A stretch of DNA of 64,000 nucleotides from Brienomyrus brachyistius (taxonomy: Eukaryota; Chordata; Actinopteri; Osteoglossiformes; Mormyridae), in contig NC_064537.1 in assembly GCF_023856365.1 (NCBI RefSeq), forward strand, positions 11,347,072 to 11,411,071, given 5' to 3'. The first letter of the stretch is position 1. Each line of letters begins with the position of its first letter. Shown here one piece after another: positions 20,401 through 33,415 of this stretch. The notes beneath the pieces are model-generated. The model ran no database searches and was not told the DNA's origin. It saw only the letters and a list, made by a program, of their open reading frames with translations. The position numbers and the translations under genes were made by a program.

Positions 20401-22915
20401 GGTGTGGCGTAAGCCGGGGTCCTTGCACTCCGCCCGCCGGCTCGGCGTCCGCTCCATCTCAGGGCGGGGCCAGCAGCGCGAGAACGCGTCTCCTTCCTGT
20501 CCTCCATGTGAAAGTACAGCTTTCTGTGCTCCGCTCCCACACCCTCCTTGCCTCCTTCACTGGCACATGGCAGCTCCACCATGGGGAAGGGGCCCGAGGG
20601 GCGGGTGGTCAACCTTTCGGGTTCCAAATCAAGCCACCTCACATGTCTGAGGATCACACCCCCCCCCCCCCCCCGATTATTGGAGGGTGGGTGGGAAAAT
20701 CTGCTTTAAACTCACGATGGCACTAGAAGTTACGCAGCAGGTCATCTCTTCACATGCCCCCCACCCAGCTTGAAACCTCAAGAAGTCGTTGCATAGAGAG
20801 CCTTGTGTTTCCGGGGGGGTGGGAGGGGCCCCCCTTTCTTGCATTCCGCTAATGCCTGTGTGCCAATATGATGAATCTGTCCCCCCAATTTATTTTTTTG
20901 GTTCCTTTTCCCTTTAAACCGAGGGTCCTTGTGGTGTGTATGAGCCATTAGCTCAGTGATACTGCCCTCCCCTCCCCCCCCCATACAGACACACTGTCAC
21001 AGGAGACCCTGATCTGCTCCCGGCTCCTATAGGCACTTTGGCTCACAGGTAGCGCTTCAATCATGTCCGATAATCTCACTATCAGCTGGGAATTTTTGAC
21101 GGGAGCCTGTCTGCGAGGGGGCCCTGCATGGCTAATCCTGGGTACATGTTATTTTTTTTTTAAATACCCAAAAAGGTTTTATTCTGATTTTTTTATGATG
21201 TTTTACAAAAAAATGTTGTTTTTGTTTTTTAAATATATATTGGAGCGGTAATGTTTGGGCCCAGACCGAGTCGTTTCTGGCCTGGAAGCCCTCGCATCCA
21301 CAGCAGCTCGCAGCACACCTCTTGGGGAGACGCCTCTGCGGGTCCTGTTCACTTGCGGCCTGCAGAACCACACATTTCCTCAGGCCCAGGTCCTTTTGGG
21401 TCCACTGTATTAATACTCATATCGACAAGTCTTTCTGGATATTGTCATGTGGCTAGATTTTGTAGGGGGGGGCAACCACCAATGCAGCAGCCCTGAGTGA
21501 CAGCCCCCCCATCCACCCCCCCAATCCATAAAGCTCAGCTGCACGGAGCAGGTTCTGCGGCTCCCTCTCATTCTCCGAGATGCTGTATCTAACGGCCCTA
21601 GATTTTCGACAGTGTGTGTCTTTGGCTTGGGACGGCATGGGAAGGGAAGTGTGTAGATACTAACTGGAGGAAGCATAGGCGTTTGCTGGAAGGCTGGGAC
21701 TGATTATGCACATGCTGGTTTATGTACATGACAGACATGACTGACTGAGGGCTTGATTTTCTGTTACAAGTTTTGTCCAGTGTGTTAAATTCCTTTCCTC
21801 TCCAACCCGAGCCCCGTTCCTTCTTTACAGTACACATATTTCCCAGAGGAGAAAATATCATAAACATATCAAAACCTATATACAAAAAAAATACTTGAAT
21901 CAACAAGCGCCAATAATGTAATGTGAACACATTTTGTAATGATTTTGTCTGACTTATACACTTCCAAGCTTTTTGATGGATACCAGTTTGAAGTTTTAAA
22001 AAAATAAAATAAGGTAATTAAAAATCCTTAGGGAAAAATGCAAAGCGACATTTGTTGTATGTATGTTGTAAATGTTTGCACAGCGTTGAGTGTCTGTCGG
22101 TACTGCAGGCTGTTTGTCTGCAAGTTCTGCTCAGTATGGTCTCTCTGTTTTCCTTTTTTGTCAATGTCGAATCATGATGGATATTGTTATTTTCTTATTA
22201 GCTTCTAACGTTGCACTGAGTGTCCGCTGCCCCTCAATCAGCTAATCGTACAAAGTGAGACAAAGTATTGAGGGGAGATGGTGACAATTCATGTGTAAAT
22301 GTTTACTCAAGGACTTCATGGGGGGAAAAGACTTTTTGTTTATATGTAAGATGTCTATCTACCTTTTATAGTGGCTTTTTTGTGGAATAATCCAGCGGAG
22401 GATTATGAGTATTGCACCATTTTCTTTTTCAGGTTATAAAGGAAAAAAATACAAAAAAAATATAAATTAAAAAAATTTAAAAAAAAAGAATTGTGGCCAT
22501 AGGTTGTGGAAGTACTAGAGCTGTCTGCCTTTGCGTGCAAAGCAAAGAATCAAAGACCATCGGAGGGTCTGTTTGTCATGAGACTAACTTCAGAGGTGCC
22601 TACCATTTTTGTGTGTGTGTGTTTTGTCATCCCCAGTTTGCAAGGCCACCTGTCGTTTACAAACATTTCTATATTCTGAAGTTCGAGAAAAAGGAATTTA
22701 CTATGGGAATGTTATTTAAAAAACAAAAAAGACTGAGTTTTCTTCCATCAAAGGAAAAGTTAAAAAAAAAAAAAAAAACTGCATAATGAAGACATGCTCT
22801 GGGATCGATCAGTGTTTTGTTCTATTTCATTTTTTTTTTTTCTCTAAATGTTTTATGGACTGTGTTCATTTGTTTTAATTTCACGTTAAAGACCGTTTGC
22901 TCTCTATCTTGCACG

Positions 22916-22926
<11 letters not shown>

Positions 22927-22974
<48 letters not shown>
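22927..22974. repeat. (AC)24 microsatellite in TNRC6C 3' UTR, copy 2
   Basis: Perfect AC run, longer than its copy 1 counterpart. Confidence 0.97.
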
Positions 22975-22977
<3 letters not shown>

Positions 22978-24233
22978 CTCAAGAAGTGGATGCCTCAGGA
23001 AAGCCCACGTTCCAGAGTACATATTCCACGCTGTTTTAATGTACATTTTTATGGGGGTAAAACATAAAGAATAGTAACGGGGGGGGGGGGGGGGGGGGGC
23101 GGGGATACAACTCCAAGCACTGAAGGTTATGGATTTCGAAGAAATACCTTTGTCTCTAAATCCGTAGCAGTTACATATTTACCAAATAATGGACTTAAAA
23201 TGAACTCTAAAAATTGAGTGCTTTATATATAAATCTATATATAAAATTGCTTTACATTTTAAACAAAGTGATCAATGTTTTTTTTTTTATTTTTTAAATT
23301 GACAGCAAGAGAACATGCAGCTGCTGTGTGTGTTAAAACCTTGTTGTATTTTCGTAATGAGACCTATTCCTGTAAAGGTCAGGAACGTCGTGCATTACTG
23401 TCTCTCTATTTCTCTGTCTGTTTTCCTCCTTTGTTGTGGCAGGTATTAAAAAAAAAAACATATTATGAAGATGGGTTTGGATTTCTGCGCCGAAGTAGAT
23501 GAGAAGCTGGTTTGAAAGGATCATGATCTATGCACGGGAGGGGGGGGGGTGTTGGGACCTGCTTCTGTGGCTTCTCTCTCTGAGGTTGCACGGTTCCTCT
23601 TAGGGAAGAGCATTGCTAAGACATTTCTGTCACCCTAAGATGACATCGTACTCCTACCCCCTCTCCTTCCTCCTGCGTTACATTACCATGCTGCGTACTC
23701 TCATTACCACGCGAGTCTCTCTCGTTTTGCTCAGCACTGTGGGTTACTGGGACAGCTCCTGACATGTTTTTTTAAAAGGGTTCTTTCTTTTGTCTTTATG
23801 GGAAGGAAGTGGGACTGGAGTTGTGCTTTTTGCCTCTTAATATTTAGATAACTGTCTGTATTGAGACATGTTGATGCCCCCCCTTTACTCCTCATAGAAT
23901 GTGATTAAAAACATGCATCAGAGAAAAAGAATCTTCCCTATGGAGCTTCTTTTGAACTATTAATAAATCACTGTTTTTTCCCCCCCCTTGGCTGTTAAAT
24001 GTTTCCATTGCTCTCTGCCTCCATCTTGCTTCTGACATTTGATTAATCCTGTTACTTTGTTCAGTCGAAATAGCCACAGCAGAGTCTGTTTACGGTTCAT
24101 TGCTGAACCCAGCAGCCTAACCGGAGTCATGGCTGGGTGGGGGGGGGGGGGGGTCTGAACAACAGCCATGAAAAGCTGCAACGGCAACATCTTAATATAG
24201 AACCCACAGCAGTCCGAGAGCAAAATTATACAC

Positions 24234-24282
24234 AATAAATGTTACAGCTTGTGCATGAAACGTTGTCAATTTCCAGAATAAA
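24234..24282 (+). terminator. Candidate TNRC6C poly(A) signals
   Basis: Two AATAAA hexamers, 24234-24239 and 24277-24282, lie 43 bases apart after the last 3' UTR-like sequence and before intergenic repeats. A third at 23962-23967 is an alternative. Confidence 0.45.
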
Positions 24283-24638
24283 ACTCAATATGAAGCATTT
24301 GAAGAAATGATCGCTTCTGGTGTTCAGCAAGACAAAAGAGTAACTAAAAGCGATGCATCTCTTGCATGAAAATGAATTCATGAGTCTATTTCATCAGCAA
24401 GGTGACCACATTAAACCGGATGTTGTTCTCGCATCTCCACATGCTGAAATGGAGGATGTCCATTTCTCAATAAGGGTGTCTCAACTGTGGAGGACATCTG
24501 ACTAACGGTGTGGCTCCTAACCACTAGGCCACATGACGGGCAAGACTTCCCCAGTCTCTGAACCACTGAAAGCCAGTGTGGCTTCAAGGATCTCGTCGTC
24601 TTGGTACCTGAAATGCAGTACAGTTGTTAAGGGATATA
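24283..24638. other. Intergenic, no feature seen
   Basis: Sequence between the candidate TNRC6C poly(A) sites and a Tc1 relic. No open frame, repeat or RNA gene was recognised. Confidence 0.5.
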
Positions 24639-25175
24639 CAGCCATGGAAAAAAATTGAGATCACGCTATATTTTTAAACAAATGTACATTTTTAAATTCT
24701 CGTTTAATCGTGGTTTTGCTGAAGGCTGCGCTGATCAGCAGGTTGCTTCCAGGTTCAAAATTGCTAAGACAGCAGTACAGAAGGACAAGATGAAGCAGGA
24801 GACACTGGGAAGGAACAGAAACCAGCCAAGTAAAGGACAGAAGCGACTATCTAATGCCATAGGTGACAGTTAACTTATCCGACAGTTTCTCATGCATTGT
24901 AGCACGACACCAAGTGACCTTCAAAAGGATGGGAAACATTAAGCACAGGTGTGAAGTGCACTGATAGGACAGTTCATATCAGGCTCCTAGAAGCAGGACT
25001 GAAGCCCCATAAAGCGAGGAAGAAGCCCTTCATTAATGAGAAGCAGGGAAGAGCCAGGTTAGGGTTTGCAAACGTGGCACATCAATCACAGATGCACACC
25101 CATAAATTGAGAAATGAGAGAAACAAAAAATTGTGCAATGGTCTCATTTTTTTTTTTTTTTTTTTTGCAGGGCTG
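24639..25175 (+). mobile_element. Degenerate Tc1-like element
   Basis: The ends CAGCCATGGAAAAAAATTGA and its imperfect inverse (TGCAGGGCTG at the right) are flanked by TA (24637-24638 and 25176-25177). Inside are decayed pieces of a Tc1 transposase N-terminal half: a helix-turn-helix remnant (DQQVASRFKIAKTAVQK) and a later segment (HIRLLEAGLKPHKARKKP). They lie in broken frames and no DDE domain is left. This family differs from the 3061 element. Confidence 0.8.
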
Positions 25176-25573
25176 TATTTTGTCTGGATTAACACGTGGG
25201 GGGTGGAAGAAAAACTAAATATACAATTATTTCTGATCAAATGAAAGTGGGAGACCAGTTTAAAGCTAAATGCGTATTATTTTTTAATTGTGAAAGCAGA
25301 TGGCCACTGTCGTCGGACGTTGCGTAATCAGAAGGCAGCGTTTGGAAATGTTTTCAGGAAGCTGCTCTGTTCAGTAGCTCGTGGAGCAGAACACAGGTCT
25401 CTAACACACGTTAACACCAAGGCTGCGAGACTGAAGAGCACTTTCACTGGGAACATTTTCTTTTTCGTTTTGTTGGTGAAGGTTTGAGTAAATCATTGTG
25501 CAGTTCAGTCCTAGCAAGAAACTCACCCATGTGGACTTTTAAGAATGAGAGAAGCTGGGGGAGAAGGAGAAAG
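25176..25573. other. Intergenic or CD7 3' UTR
   Basis: Lies between the Tc1 relic and the CD7 stop. On the minus strand it should include the CD7 3' UTR, but no canonical AATAAA was found on that strand, so the transcript end cannot be placed. Confidence 0.4.
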
Positions 25574-28500
25574 TCAGCTGTCCTCTGCCACATGCGACAC
25601 CGTCCTTGGGCTCACATAGTGGTTTTCCTGTGAGAGCTTCACATACGGTTTGTCATATATCACGGCATCCACTTCCTCCAGATGTTGGAGGTCTAGGTGA
25701 TGGTGCACACTCCTGTCTTTCAGCGGCCTACCGGCTGCCATATCTTCATAAATGGGAAGTGGCTTTGGTGCCTTACTATGTCGGCATGCCTTATTCTGGA
25801 AACGGGAATTGAAAAAAGGAAACACTTGAATTTCATAAAGTGCCAGTAACTTGAATATGAAAAGCCAGAATTCGACCCGGGGTCCAGTTAACGCTTATTA
25901 AGGGTCTGTGTGCAAATATAACTGCCCAGCTTAGGAAGGTATGGAAAGAAGGAACGCTGAGATGTTAAACTCACACAGAGAGCAGCACCAAGGCCGAAGG
26001 CGAGGAGGAGGAACAGGGCCGTGGCACCAGAGATGATGTACAGCAGGAAGGAGTAGCCGGCACAGCTGCAGGGACTGTCTGCTCGAAAACCAGACACAGC
26101 AGATTTAGCCCGCATTGAGCTGCCCAGCCCTCTCATCACATTTACTTGGCAAACACGTTCCTCTAAAAGCAACATAGAGTCAGTGTCCCGGGAGCAATTG
26201 GGGTTAAGCGTCTTGCTCAAGGGCCCCACCAGGGATACGGTGACTCTGTCAGCCATGGGATTTGAATCCACAAACTTCCCATCATGAACACTGCTGAACT
26301 CCACACGACCCGTCTCAGAATTCTCCTAATGATGGACATATTCCAGGCACAGACTAGACAGATCACAGCCCAGAAAAGTGTGGGTGAAATTTTTTCATTT
26401 TTTTATTTTGATAGAATGGCATACAACTGTGTCAGGTAATGGGCTAATGGAGGCAGCACTCAGACTATCAGAACAGAACTATGCTTTACAGCAGTGGTTC
26501 TCAAAATTTTTTGGATGACCTATTTATAACACGCTGTTTAACGCTGAGGAGTCACTCACCTGCTTCAACAAAAAGTAGGTAGTCTGTCCGGCCCTTGATC
26601 ACTTTATACTCCGTACCGATGATAAACTCGCAGGCATACAGACCGCTGTCGTTGTGGCTCAGAGATGAGACCGTCACGTTGATTTGATGTGTACTCATAT
26701 CCCCATGGATCTCAGTTCGGCCCTTAAAGGAAGTCGAAGGTACTGGTTTTGCTCCTTCCAAGATGAACAGCACCTCTGTCTTCACTGGGCACTTGCGCTT
26801 CAGGTAGAAGCCAGCGGCAGGCTGACTTTTGTCTTCTGAATCGCAGTATAAATCTACAGATCCGCCTTTGTGTTTGCTGAGATACTGTACGTTCTGGGAT
26901 GCTAGAAATGAATCAGCAAGTTTATTAAATTGCTATATAATAGACAATGGTTGGGTTCAAAAGTACAGGCCTATTTGGACTCAATTTCAGAAGGATTCAT
27001 ATTATGAATAGTTTGATAAAATAAGTCAGCCCCCGTTTTACTGAACTTTGCATTTCACAATATTTTTTTTTATTAAAAGTGTTCACTTTTCAGTTATTGG
27101 AATAAGGGTCGAAACAAACATGAATATAAAAAGTAAATTAAAAAGTAAGCGCCCCGATTTAGGACAACAGTGAACTTTCGGAACTTTTGCACAAGCTTTT
27201 CAGAGGCGACGGAGGAATTCATCTTGTCACGTACACAACAGAAATGAAACTCATAACCGATTTCCCGTGGCTTGGAAAAAAAAATACCGCACTGCTGACT
27301 CAAATAAATATGGATTGTTTTTTTCGCCAATGGATAGAAAGGAAATTGCTGGAGTTTGTCATTTTATAAACAAAAACAAACCGATTTTATTTATGAGATT
27401 TACTGCTAATAGTTTTAGGAACGACTAGGGGCGTTTCTATTATTTTATTTATTAAGTTTTTATTATTAAGTGAGGTTTACCTGCGGTTTGACATTTTTCT
27501 TTTTTTAAGGTAGTTTGCTGTTTTTCCCATTTGTGTCGTTAGGTCCGAGTATTTTAGCCTAGATAGCAAAGTGCAGCATTTTAAAAGTATAAATGTAAAA
27601 AGTATGCACGACTATTAGTATGGATTGCGTGCATCGTAGTCTGCATGTGTACATCGTAGTCTAAAGTGACTACAAAAAGTCACTTTCTTATCAGCTATTA
27701 CAGCTAACACATTACCCGGTGAAAACTCGCGTTTGACCTGATTACAATTAAGCGTCCCGACTTCGGATAGTGTCTTACATGCGTTTAAACCCCGGCTAAT
27801 AATTAAATTAAGAAGAATTACTTACTCTTCGTGACGAGTATACAAAAACATGTTAACTGCACAATTTGCAAATTGTTACAAAATGCTATTTATCAATAAA
27901 CTGATGTTCTCAGATGTTTTCACGGAATGAAATATCTGCTTGACGGACGGCACCAAAATAAAATGAGACGGAACACACAAGTGTCAGAGGAACGGCGTGG
28001 TTTAAAATAAAATTTAATCAATTTAATAATCAATAGCGATTAACCCTGGTGCCTCACACCTCTGAGACCAGGGTTCGAGTCCATGCGAGTGGAATTCGCA
28101 TGTTTTCCTCATGTCGTCGTGGGGTTTCCTCCGGTTTTCCCCCGTAGTCCAAAGACAGGGTGAGGTTAATTATAGTTACCAAATCCCGTATGTGTGCTTG
28201 TGTGAGTGAATGGTGTGTGTGTGTGTGTGCCCTGCGATGGGTAGGCGCCCCATCCTGGGTTGTTCCCTAGGATAAGCGGTTAAAGTTGATGGATTGATAA
28301 ATGAATAAGTAGACAGTCAGTCAGTGCTGAGGAAATGCAATGAATCAGCGTACTAGTATTTTCCCATATTCCTTAATTCGATGGAAAATGTTTTCACATT
28401 TAAAAAAATAACTAACTATTAGACTGGTTCTGTTCGCTTACCTCTCAAATGCTCACATATTTCTCTTTCAAACAAAAATGTTTCATCCCTGAATCAAATT

Positions 28501-28824
28501 GATTTTGTTCCCCACGATTACAATATTGCATACACCCTGTTGGTGGTTTAATATCAGTCTGTGCTCACGTTGATACAATCTTAGTTTAAAAACACCATAA
28601 ATATGGAAAGCGATTCAACCATATATTGAAGATATATAAAGAAAGAAAAGTTTCTCCAGTGAGAAATCACAACAGGCAAGACATCAGCATTACTGTAATG
28701 CCGTTTAAACACTTAAGCCCAACTCAACCCAAACAGCAAATAATGAAACTGACGGGGAAAAGAGCTTACCAGTGAGCAGTGGTGCCATGACTATTATCCA
28801 GATTGTAAAATCCCGGGCCATCAT
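25574..28824 (-). CDS. cd7: CD7-like immunoglobulin receptor, complete, 240 aa
   Basis: T/NK-lineage surface glycoprotein family; in mammals CD7 is a costimulatory receptor bound by SECTM1. Exons on the minus strand: 28770-28824, 26560-26901, 25975-26078, 25574-25795 (723 nt, phases join, GT/AG throughout). Residues 1-18 form a signal peptide (MMARDFTIWIIVMAPLLT). One V-type Ig domain spans about 20-130 with Cys38, Cys109, the DSGLYAC motif and an N-glycosylation site at N93. There is one transmembrane helix at about 142-167 and a 73-residue tail. The tail has Y183-E-D-M, matching the YEDM of mammalian CD7 (PI3K-type YxxM), plus Y214DKP, Y218VKL and Y227VSP. The YLKR segment after the first Cys also resembles CD7. 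The gene is convergent with TNRC6C, as expected for the human 17q25.3 neighbourhood. Family assignment is firm; orthology to CD7 is likely but not proven. Confidence 0.78.
26184..26284. repeat. tRNA-like dispersed repeat in a CD7 intron
   Basis: Contains the phrases GGGGTTAAGCGTCTTGCTC and GGGATTTGAATCCACAAAC, which recur in many teleost genomes as part of a SINE-like family. A hAT-like terminus (CAGTGGTTCTCAAA) lies further along the same intron near 26494. Confidence 0.5.
28043..28318 (+). repeat. SINE-like teleost repeat in CD7 intron 1
   Basis: Starts with a pol III B-box-like GGTTCGAGTCC. It continues with the widely dispersed block GGGGTTTCCTCC ... AGTCCAAAGACA ... GTGTGTGTGCCCTGCGATGG and ends in a GATGGATTGATAAATGAATA tail. 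Partial copies occur at 43929-44045 and 51060-51345. Confidence 0.65.
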
Positions 28825-30630
28825 AACTGATAATTAAGGATGCTTTTTAGTAACCAGCGATCGTATTGATTCGCAGACTACAAATAAACACGACCACTCC
28901 GATGAGCTTTAAGTCAACCCGTTTATGAATGGCGTGAGCGCGAGGCAGGGGAAAAAATTTTGCAGCAAGTGAAAGTTGTCAGTAAACCACCTCAGACGGA
29001 TGGGCGTCTACATACAAATCATAGCAATGCTCCCATCAGCCTTTGCTCTAACAGTTGCATGCATGACCGTTGCAAGAGGGATCTATGAAAGCTTAAAAAT
29101 ATTCTACAGTTACCCCCACCCAGTTCTACTTTTGGGGAGTAATCAGTGTCAGCAACTTACCAACTTTGTTCATAGATTTAGCAAGTTTGACTACCCTAGC
29201 AATTTTTTTTCCTAAAAAACAAAATTACCAACAAATTTACCTATTTAAAAATGTAACAAATTTCAACAACTTTTGAAAAGTGACTTACACCGTAATGCAC
29301 ACATTTTCCTCACTAAAATGACAGTAAATACTTTCGCTGTGTGTTTCTTGTGCAACACTAAAAAGGATTAGTTTCTGTATTATTAGGTCAACAATCTGTC
29401 CATATTATACCTATGGAATGTCGCTAACCGGTAATGTCTAATGCATGGGCGTCGTCAGGTCCGATCATTCCGGGTTATAGCCTCCAGTACTTTAAGCCTT
29501 GACACACGTATTTCACCCCGGTTTTCCGTCAAAAAAATAAATAAAAACAGCCCCGGGTAAACTTGAATTAGCCTGATTTTTTTTCAATAGGTAGAAACGT
29601 CCCTGGTCTAATGTTAGCTTTATCGAACCATGACAGACTCACATATAAACCGTTGTTAAAGGTAGGATTGGACAAGACTCATTCTCAGGCAGGAAATTGC
29701 TTTCGATTAATGTTTAATAGTGATGACATGAAGTTTCATGAACCATTTGCTATATTTACTGACACCACTAGATGGTGTTCTGTTCAAAAAAAGGCTCAAA
29801 GCATGCCCCAAAGTAAATCAAGATTACCATCTAGTGGCCATCACTAATGCTTATGATGTACGCAGACAGCAACCGCAATAGTTCTTTCACCGGAAGTTCA
29901 ACTGCAACAAGATAATCAACATGATTCATCAAAGCTGTACAATTAAAAGTACAGAAGAGTGGGAGTCTAAACCTGAAGTTAAAGGGCGGCTGAAGCCAGT
30001 TGCAAGGGATGATTGTCAGCCATACTGCAAATCATTCTTTACAACTGTCAGTGCAGCAGGCAAGGAAACCATCCCTAGGAGTGTTGAGTACATAACCAAG
30101 GAAACCTACAACTGGCTTTCAGTTTCCCCAAAATGGCAGGAGGCATACAAAGCTACGCATGCCACCATGGCCTGAAAGACCTACAGATGCACTTTTAAAT
30201 TTTAACATGCGCCTGTGTTGTAGGGCCACCGCTTATTCCTGAAACGTACACCAGACACAGGTATGAGGTCGACAGCACTGGCGAGTAACTTTAGGCCTCA
30301 CGCAGCACTTTTAGAAAACATGCAGCATGAAATAAAGGCTGTAAACATTTAGGTTACCATTATGGTGAACAATGGCCAAAAACATAGGGAAATGTGTAAC
30401 ACAAGAGGCATCCAAATCAATGATCGGTAGGTAGAGGAACAGACATGCGTAGCAAAGGACTCGCCCAAGACAAAGGAGGCATTTTGGTGTTGCCATTTAA
30501 GCAGCTGACTAATATAAACGGCAAAGCTGAGAATGGACACTGGCAAATATAACAGGTGAAGTTTAATTACCATACGGCAGATCGTTACTAACAGATCATT
30601 CAACAAACACCCACAATTACAATAACGGTA
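28825..30630. other. Intergenic DNA upstream of CD7
   Basis: Between the CD7 start codon and a poly(A) tract. It holds two CTCF-like motifs near 29765 and 29826 and an 84-codon open frame at 29921-30175 that resembles no family I know. The CD7 promoter should lie at its left edge, but no TATA box or other clear core element was identified. Confidence 0.45.
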
Positions 30631-30634
30631 GTTT

Positions 30635-30669
<35 letters not shown>

Positions 30670-30728
30670 ATCCTAGGGCTTTGAGTCTTTATAGACTTAA
30701 ACTTACAGCAAAATAAGATGCCCCAGCA

Positions 30729-30873
30729 GGTCCCACGTTTTTGCCCCCCCCCCCCCCCCCAGCTCCCTGCAAGATGGTCCACGGAGTAATAACATGGACC
30801 ACCTGGCAGAGAGCAAAAATACAGACTGTCTGTGGGTCCCCGAGGACCAGATGGGGAAACACTCATGTACCTG
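30729..30873. mobile_element. Palindromic MITE, intergenic copy
   Basis: Left arm GGTCCCACGTTTTTGCCCCC, then a C run and AGCTCC. Right arm GAGCAAAAATACAGACTGTC then GGGTCCCCGAGGACCAG. Same family as 6610-6762 and 53126-53286. Confidence 0.65.
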
Positions 30874-32715
30874 AGTGTTGAGGGCATCTCACCCATCTCA
30901 GTGACTGACAACAGACAAGATCTTAAATGCAGAATCATTTACTATTGGGGGGAAAATGACCACAGTTAACATAAGGGTTCCTGGAATAAGAGAAAGGCAT
31001 ATCTGCATGAAGCACTGCATAGCATTTTATTGCATTTTCAATTCCAAATCCAAGAGAACACCTTTAACAGTAGTACAGGAATAAACTGTTGACATCACAA
31101 ACTCTGCACAACACACAAACACTGTACCATAAAGTAAGTACTTACAGAGTAAGCCAACCTGCTACACATCAGGTTTCAGGGTTTTTTTTATTCCTTCAAA
31201 ATCAGTTAATAGCCAAGGCAAAGGGGCAGGCAAGTTCCTGCTACAGGCCGACAGAGACAAACAATAAGTGGGAAGAGTCGAACTTAATAATCCATCCTGA
31301 CAACCTTTGATAGCATTTGTGAACTTCTGGCAGTGAATGTCAACTGACCACAATCTCATCTGTTGAGCGTGTAAGACGGACCTGTAGGGATCTCAAATTA
31401 TGCAGCCTGCATGTACAACAGTGTGAACAGTAATGACCACAGGACTTCAAATAAGAGTATTTGTAAAAGATAAGGAAGCATGTTCCCTTATTAAGCTGGA
31501 AGCCATTCCTCTCCAACTAGACTCAAGAGAAAAACTATCAGCCCACTGAAATTAGGCGAATGATGTGTGACAGTTCTGAGATGCAGTGCTGCACTTGTAA
31601 ACCACTCCCTATCAGTTTCCACATATTTTATCACCACAAGTGGAGGTTTTATTTGCAGACATATGCACATCAGTAACCAGTGTAAGATGTTCCTCATACT
31701 CTCTCAGATGCCCTGCTTTTAAACAGACCTGTTATGCTGTCAGGCTTCCAGATCTTTTCAAATCTCAAATCTTCAAATCTCTTTGTGACGAAGTGTGCAG
31801 ACAAACCTACAAACCACTGCGCTAACTGGAGATCTAAGAAGTAAAAACAAGGGCCTTCACCAAACTTGCTAAAAGTTTGGGGACAATGTAATCCAACAGC
31901 CAGGAGGCTGTGAAGGCCCCTGACATGAATGGAATGAAAGATGGAAAGTCGGACTTGCCTCAGACTGTACAGGGCAACACTGAGAGACTGCCTCAGCCAG
32001 TCCCATGGCATTGCTACAGGGAGAAGAGAAATCCTTATTTTAGCAGAATGGCCAAATTCACCTTCGCAGTTGCAAATAATACGCACTTATACAGAAGCAT
32101 TCAATGTCCCTCGGGTGCTGCTCAAAGCTACTTCACTGGTCACTGGAATCAGTGACGTATCTGGTCATAAACTTAGATGTGGAAAGGAGGGGGGGGGGGC
32201 TGCCAAAAGGATCTGATCAGTCTGTGGATTATCAGGTGTTTTGGCTGAGATTTCAGGGAAATTATTACAGATATTTTTTTTTTCTCCTGTGTGCCTTTTA
32301 ACAGAACACAGCAACAGTAACACAACACACACAATCCTGGCAGATCAGTACATTTCTCGTGACTGAAAAAGCAACTCTGAAACAGCACATGACATTAAAT
32401 GAATCCCGAGCAACCTGTCCATACAGGCAGATTACCACGTGCAAACCAAAGCATTCAGAGGTCTATGGCAGCATCCAAATTAAAAATGCGAAACCCTGAT
32501 GAATAGAACCGAACATGGAACGCCGCCATTAAAGGCAGGCACAGAACTTAGAACTTAGTTACTGAGACTTTACTTAGATGTTTAAGCAGATTACAGTACA
32601 GCCTTCAAATAAACATGGTACCATCAGCAGACAGGGTGACAGCGCCTCAATGTGGATGACCAACGACGACCTGAATCATACCTGACCATTTGTGTCACGC
32701 ACAGCAGCAGGCGAT

Positions 32716-32815
<100 letters not shown>

Positions 32816-33409
32816 TTAAGGAATGTGCTTCTGATACCAATTACGCAACAATGGTTCTACTACATGATGGTAACTGCAAATATCTTGAACACATACATTC
32901 GATCAATGGGACTTGTGTATACTGAGGTTTCTTGATACCGTGTCAGATGGTATAACTGCACTATAGAAGTGCCTGGAGGCCAAAGGGCAAAGAGCTGCTG
33001 AAAACATGGAAAGGAAATGCCTAAATTTAGAAGTCAATTGCATACAGTATGTCAGGTGATCATGCAGTGTGGTCATCAACTCACTGAAAATGGCAGCCTA
33101 AAGCCCTGTGCCATTCTGGTAAGGATTATGGTTACACAGAGATTTACATCACCATAATCTGCCTATGGCAGAAGAGCACTGTTTCACAGTTGCATAAGGG
33201 CTCACTGGATGGACTCCGCAAGGCTCTTGGCCATGCCTGCCCTCCAGGCACTGTAACCAAACCACGTACAGAGAAACCTCCAGTCATACGTTCCGTTCAT
33301 TCAGCCATTAATTGTAACGCTGCTAGAGCCAAATCCAGCACATGTACAAACCTTCCTGGCGCCAGCCTTCCTTTGATCATGAAATAACAGCCTTGAGTTT
33401 TCATCACGT

Positions 33410-33415
33410 TTTATT
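33410..33415 (-). terminator. Candidate ZNF207 poly(A) signal
   Basis: TTTATT on the plus strand reads AATAAA on the minus strand, 545 bases after the ZNF207 stop. It is the nearest canonical signal. Distal alternatives exist near 31025 and 30631. Confidence 0.5.

Larger units (their letters stand above)
14452..23630 (+). repeat. Direct repeat copy 2: TNRC6C 3' end
   Basis: Partner of 4230-13445, offset by about 10.2 kb. Length differences lie mainly in homopolymers and microsatellites: the G25 run is G15 here (15169-15183), and the GT run is 69 bp instead of 96. Scattered substitutions are also present. Sequence after 23630 has no counterpart in copy 1. Confidence 0.95.
17426..24282 (+). 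other. TNRC6C 3' UTR, copy 2, with distal end
   Basis: Untranslated sequence after the TAG at 17423-17425, about 6.9 kb if the distal poly(A) signals are used. The first 6.2 kb duplicates copy 1. 23631-24282 is unique and carries AATAAA at 23962, 24234 and 24277. No exon-like segment is seen. The exact end is inferred. Confidence 0.65.

Noticed and set aside
28043..28120. tRNA gene suggested by GGTTCGAGTCC
   Set aside because: Only the B-box-like part is present. No cloverleaf or A box could be folded, and the sequence continues as a known type of dispersed repeat.
29921..30175. 84-codon open frame between CD7 and ZNF207
   Set aside because: No recognisable family, no splice partners and no upstream start context. 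Kept only as a note in the intergenic entry.
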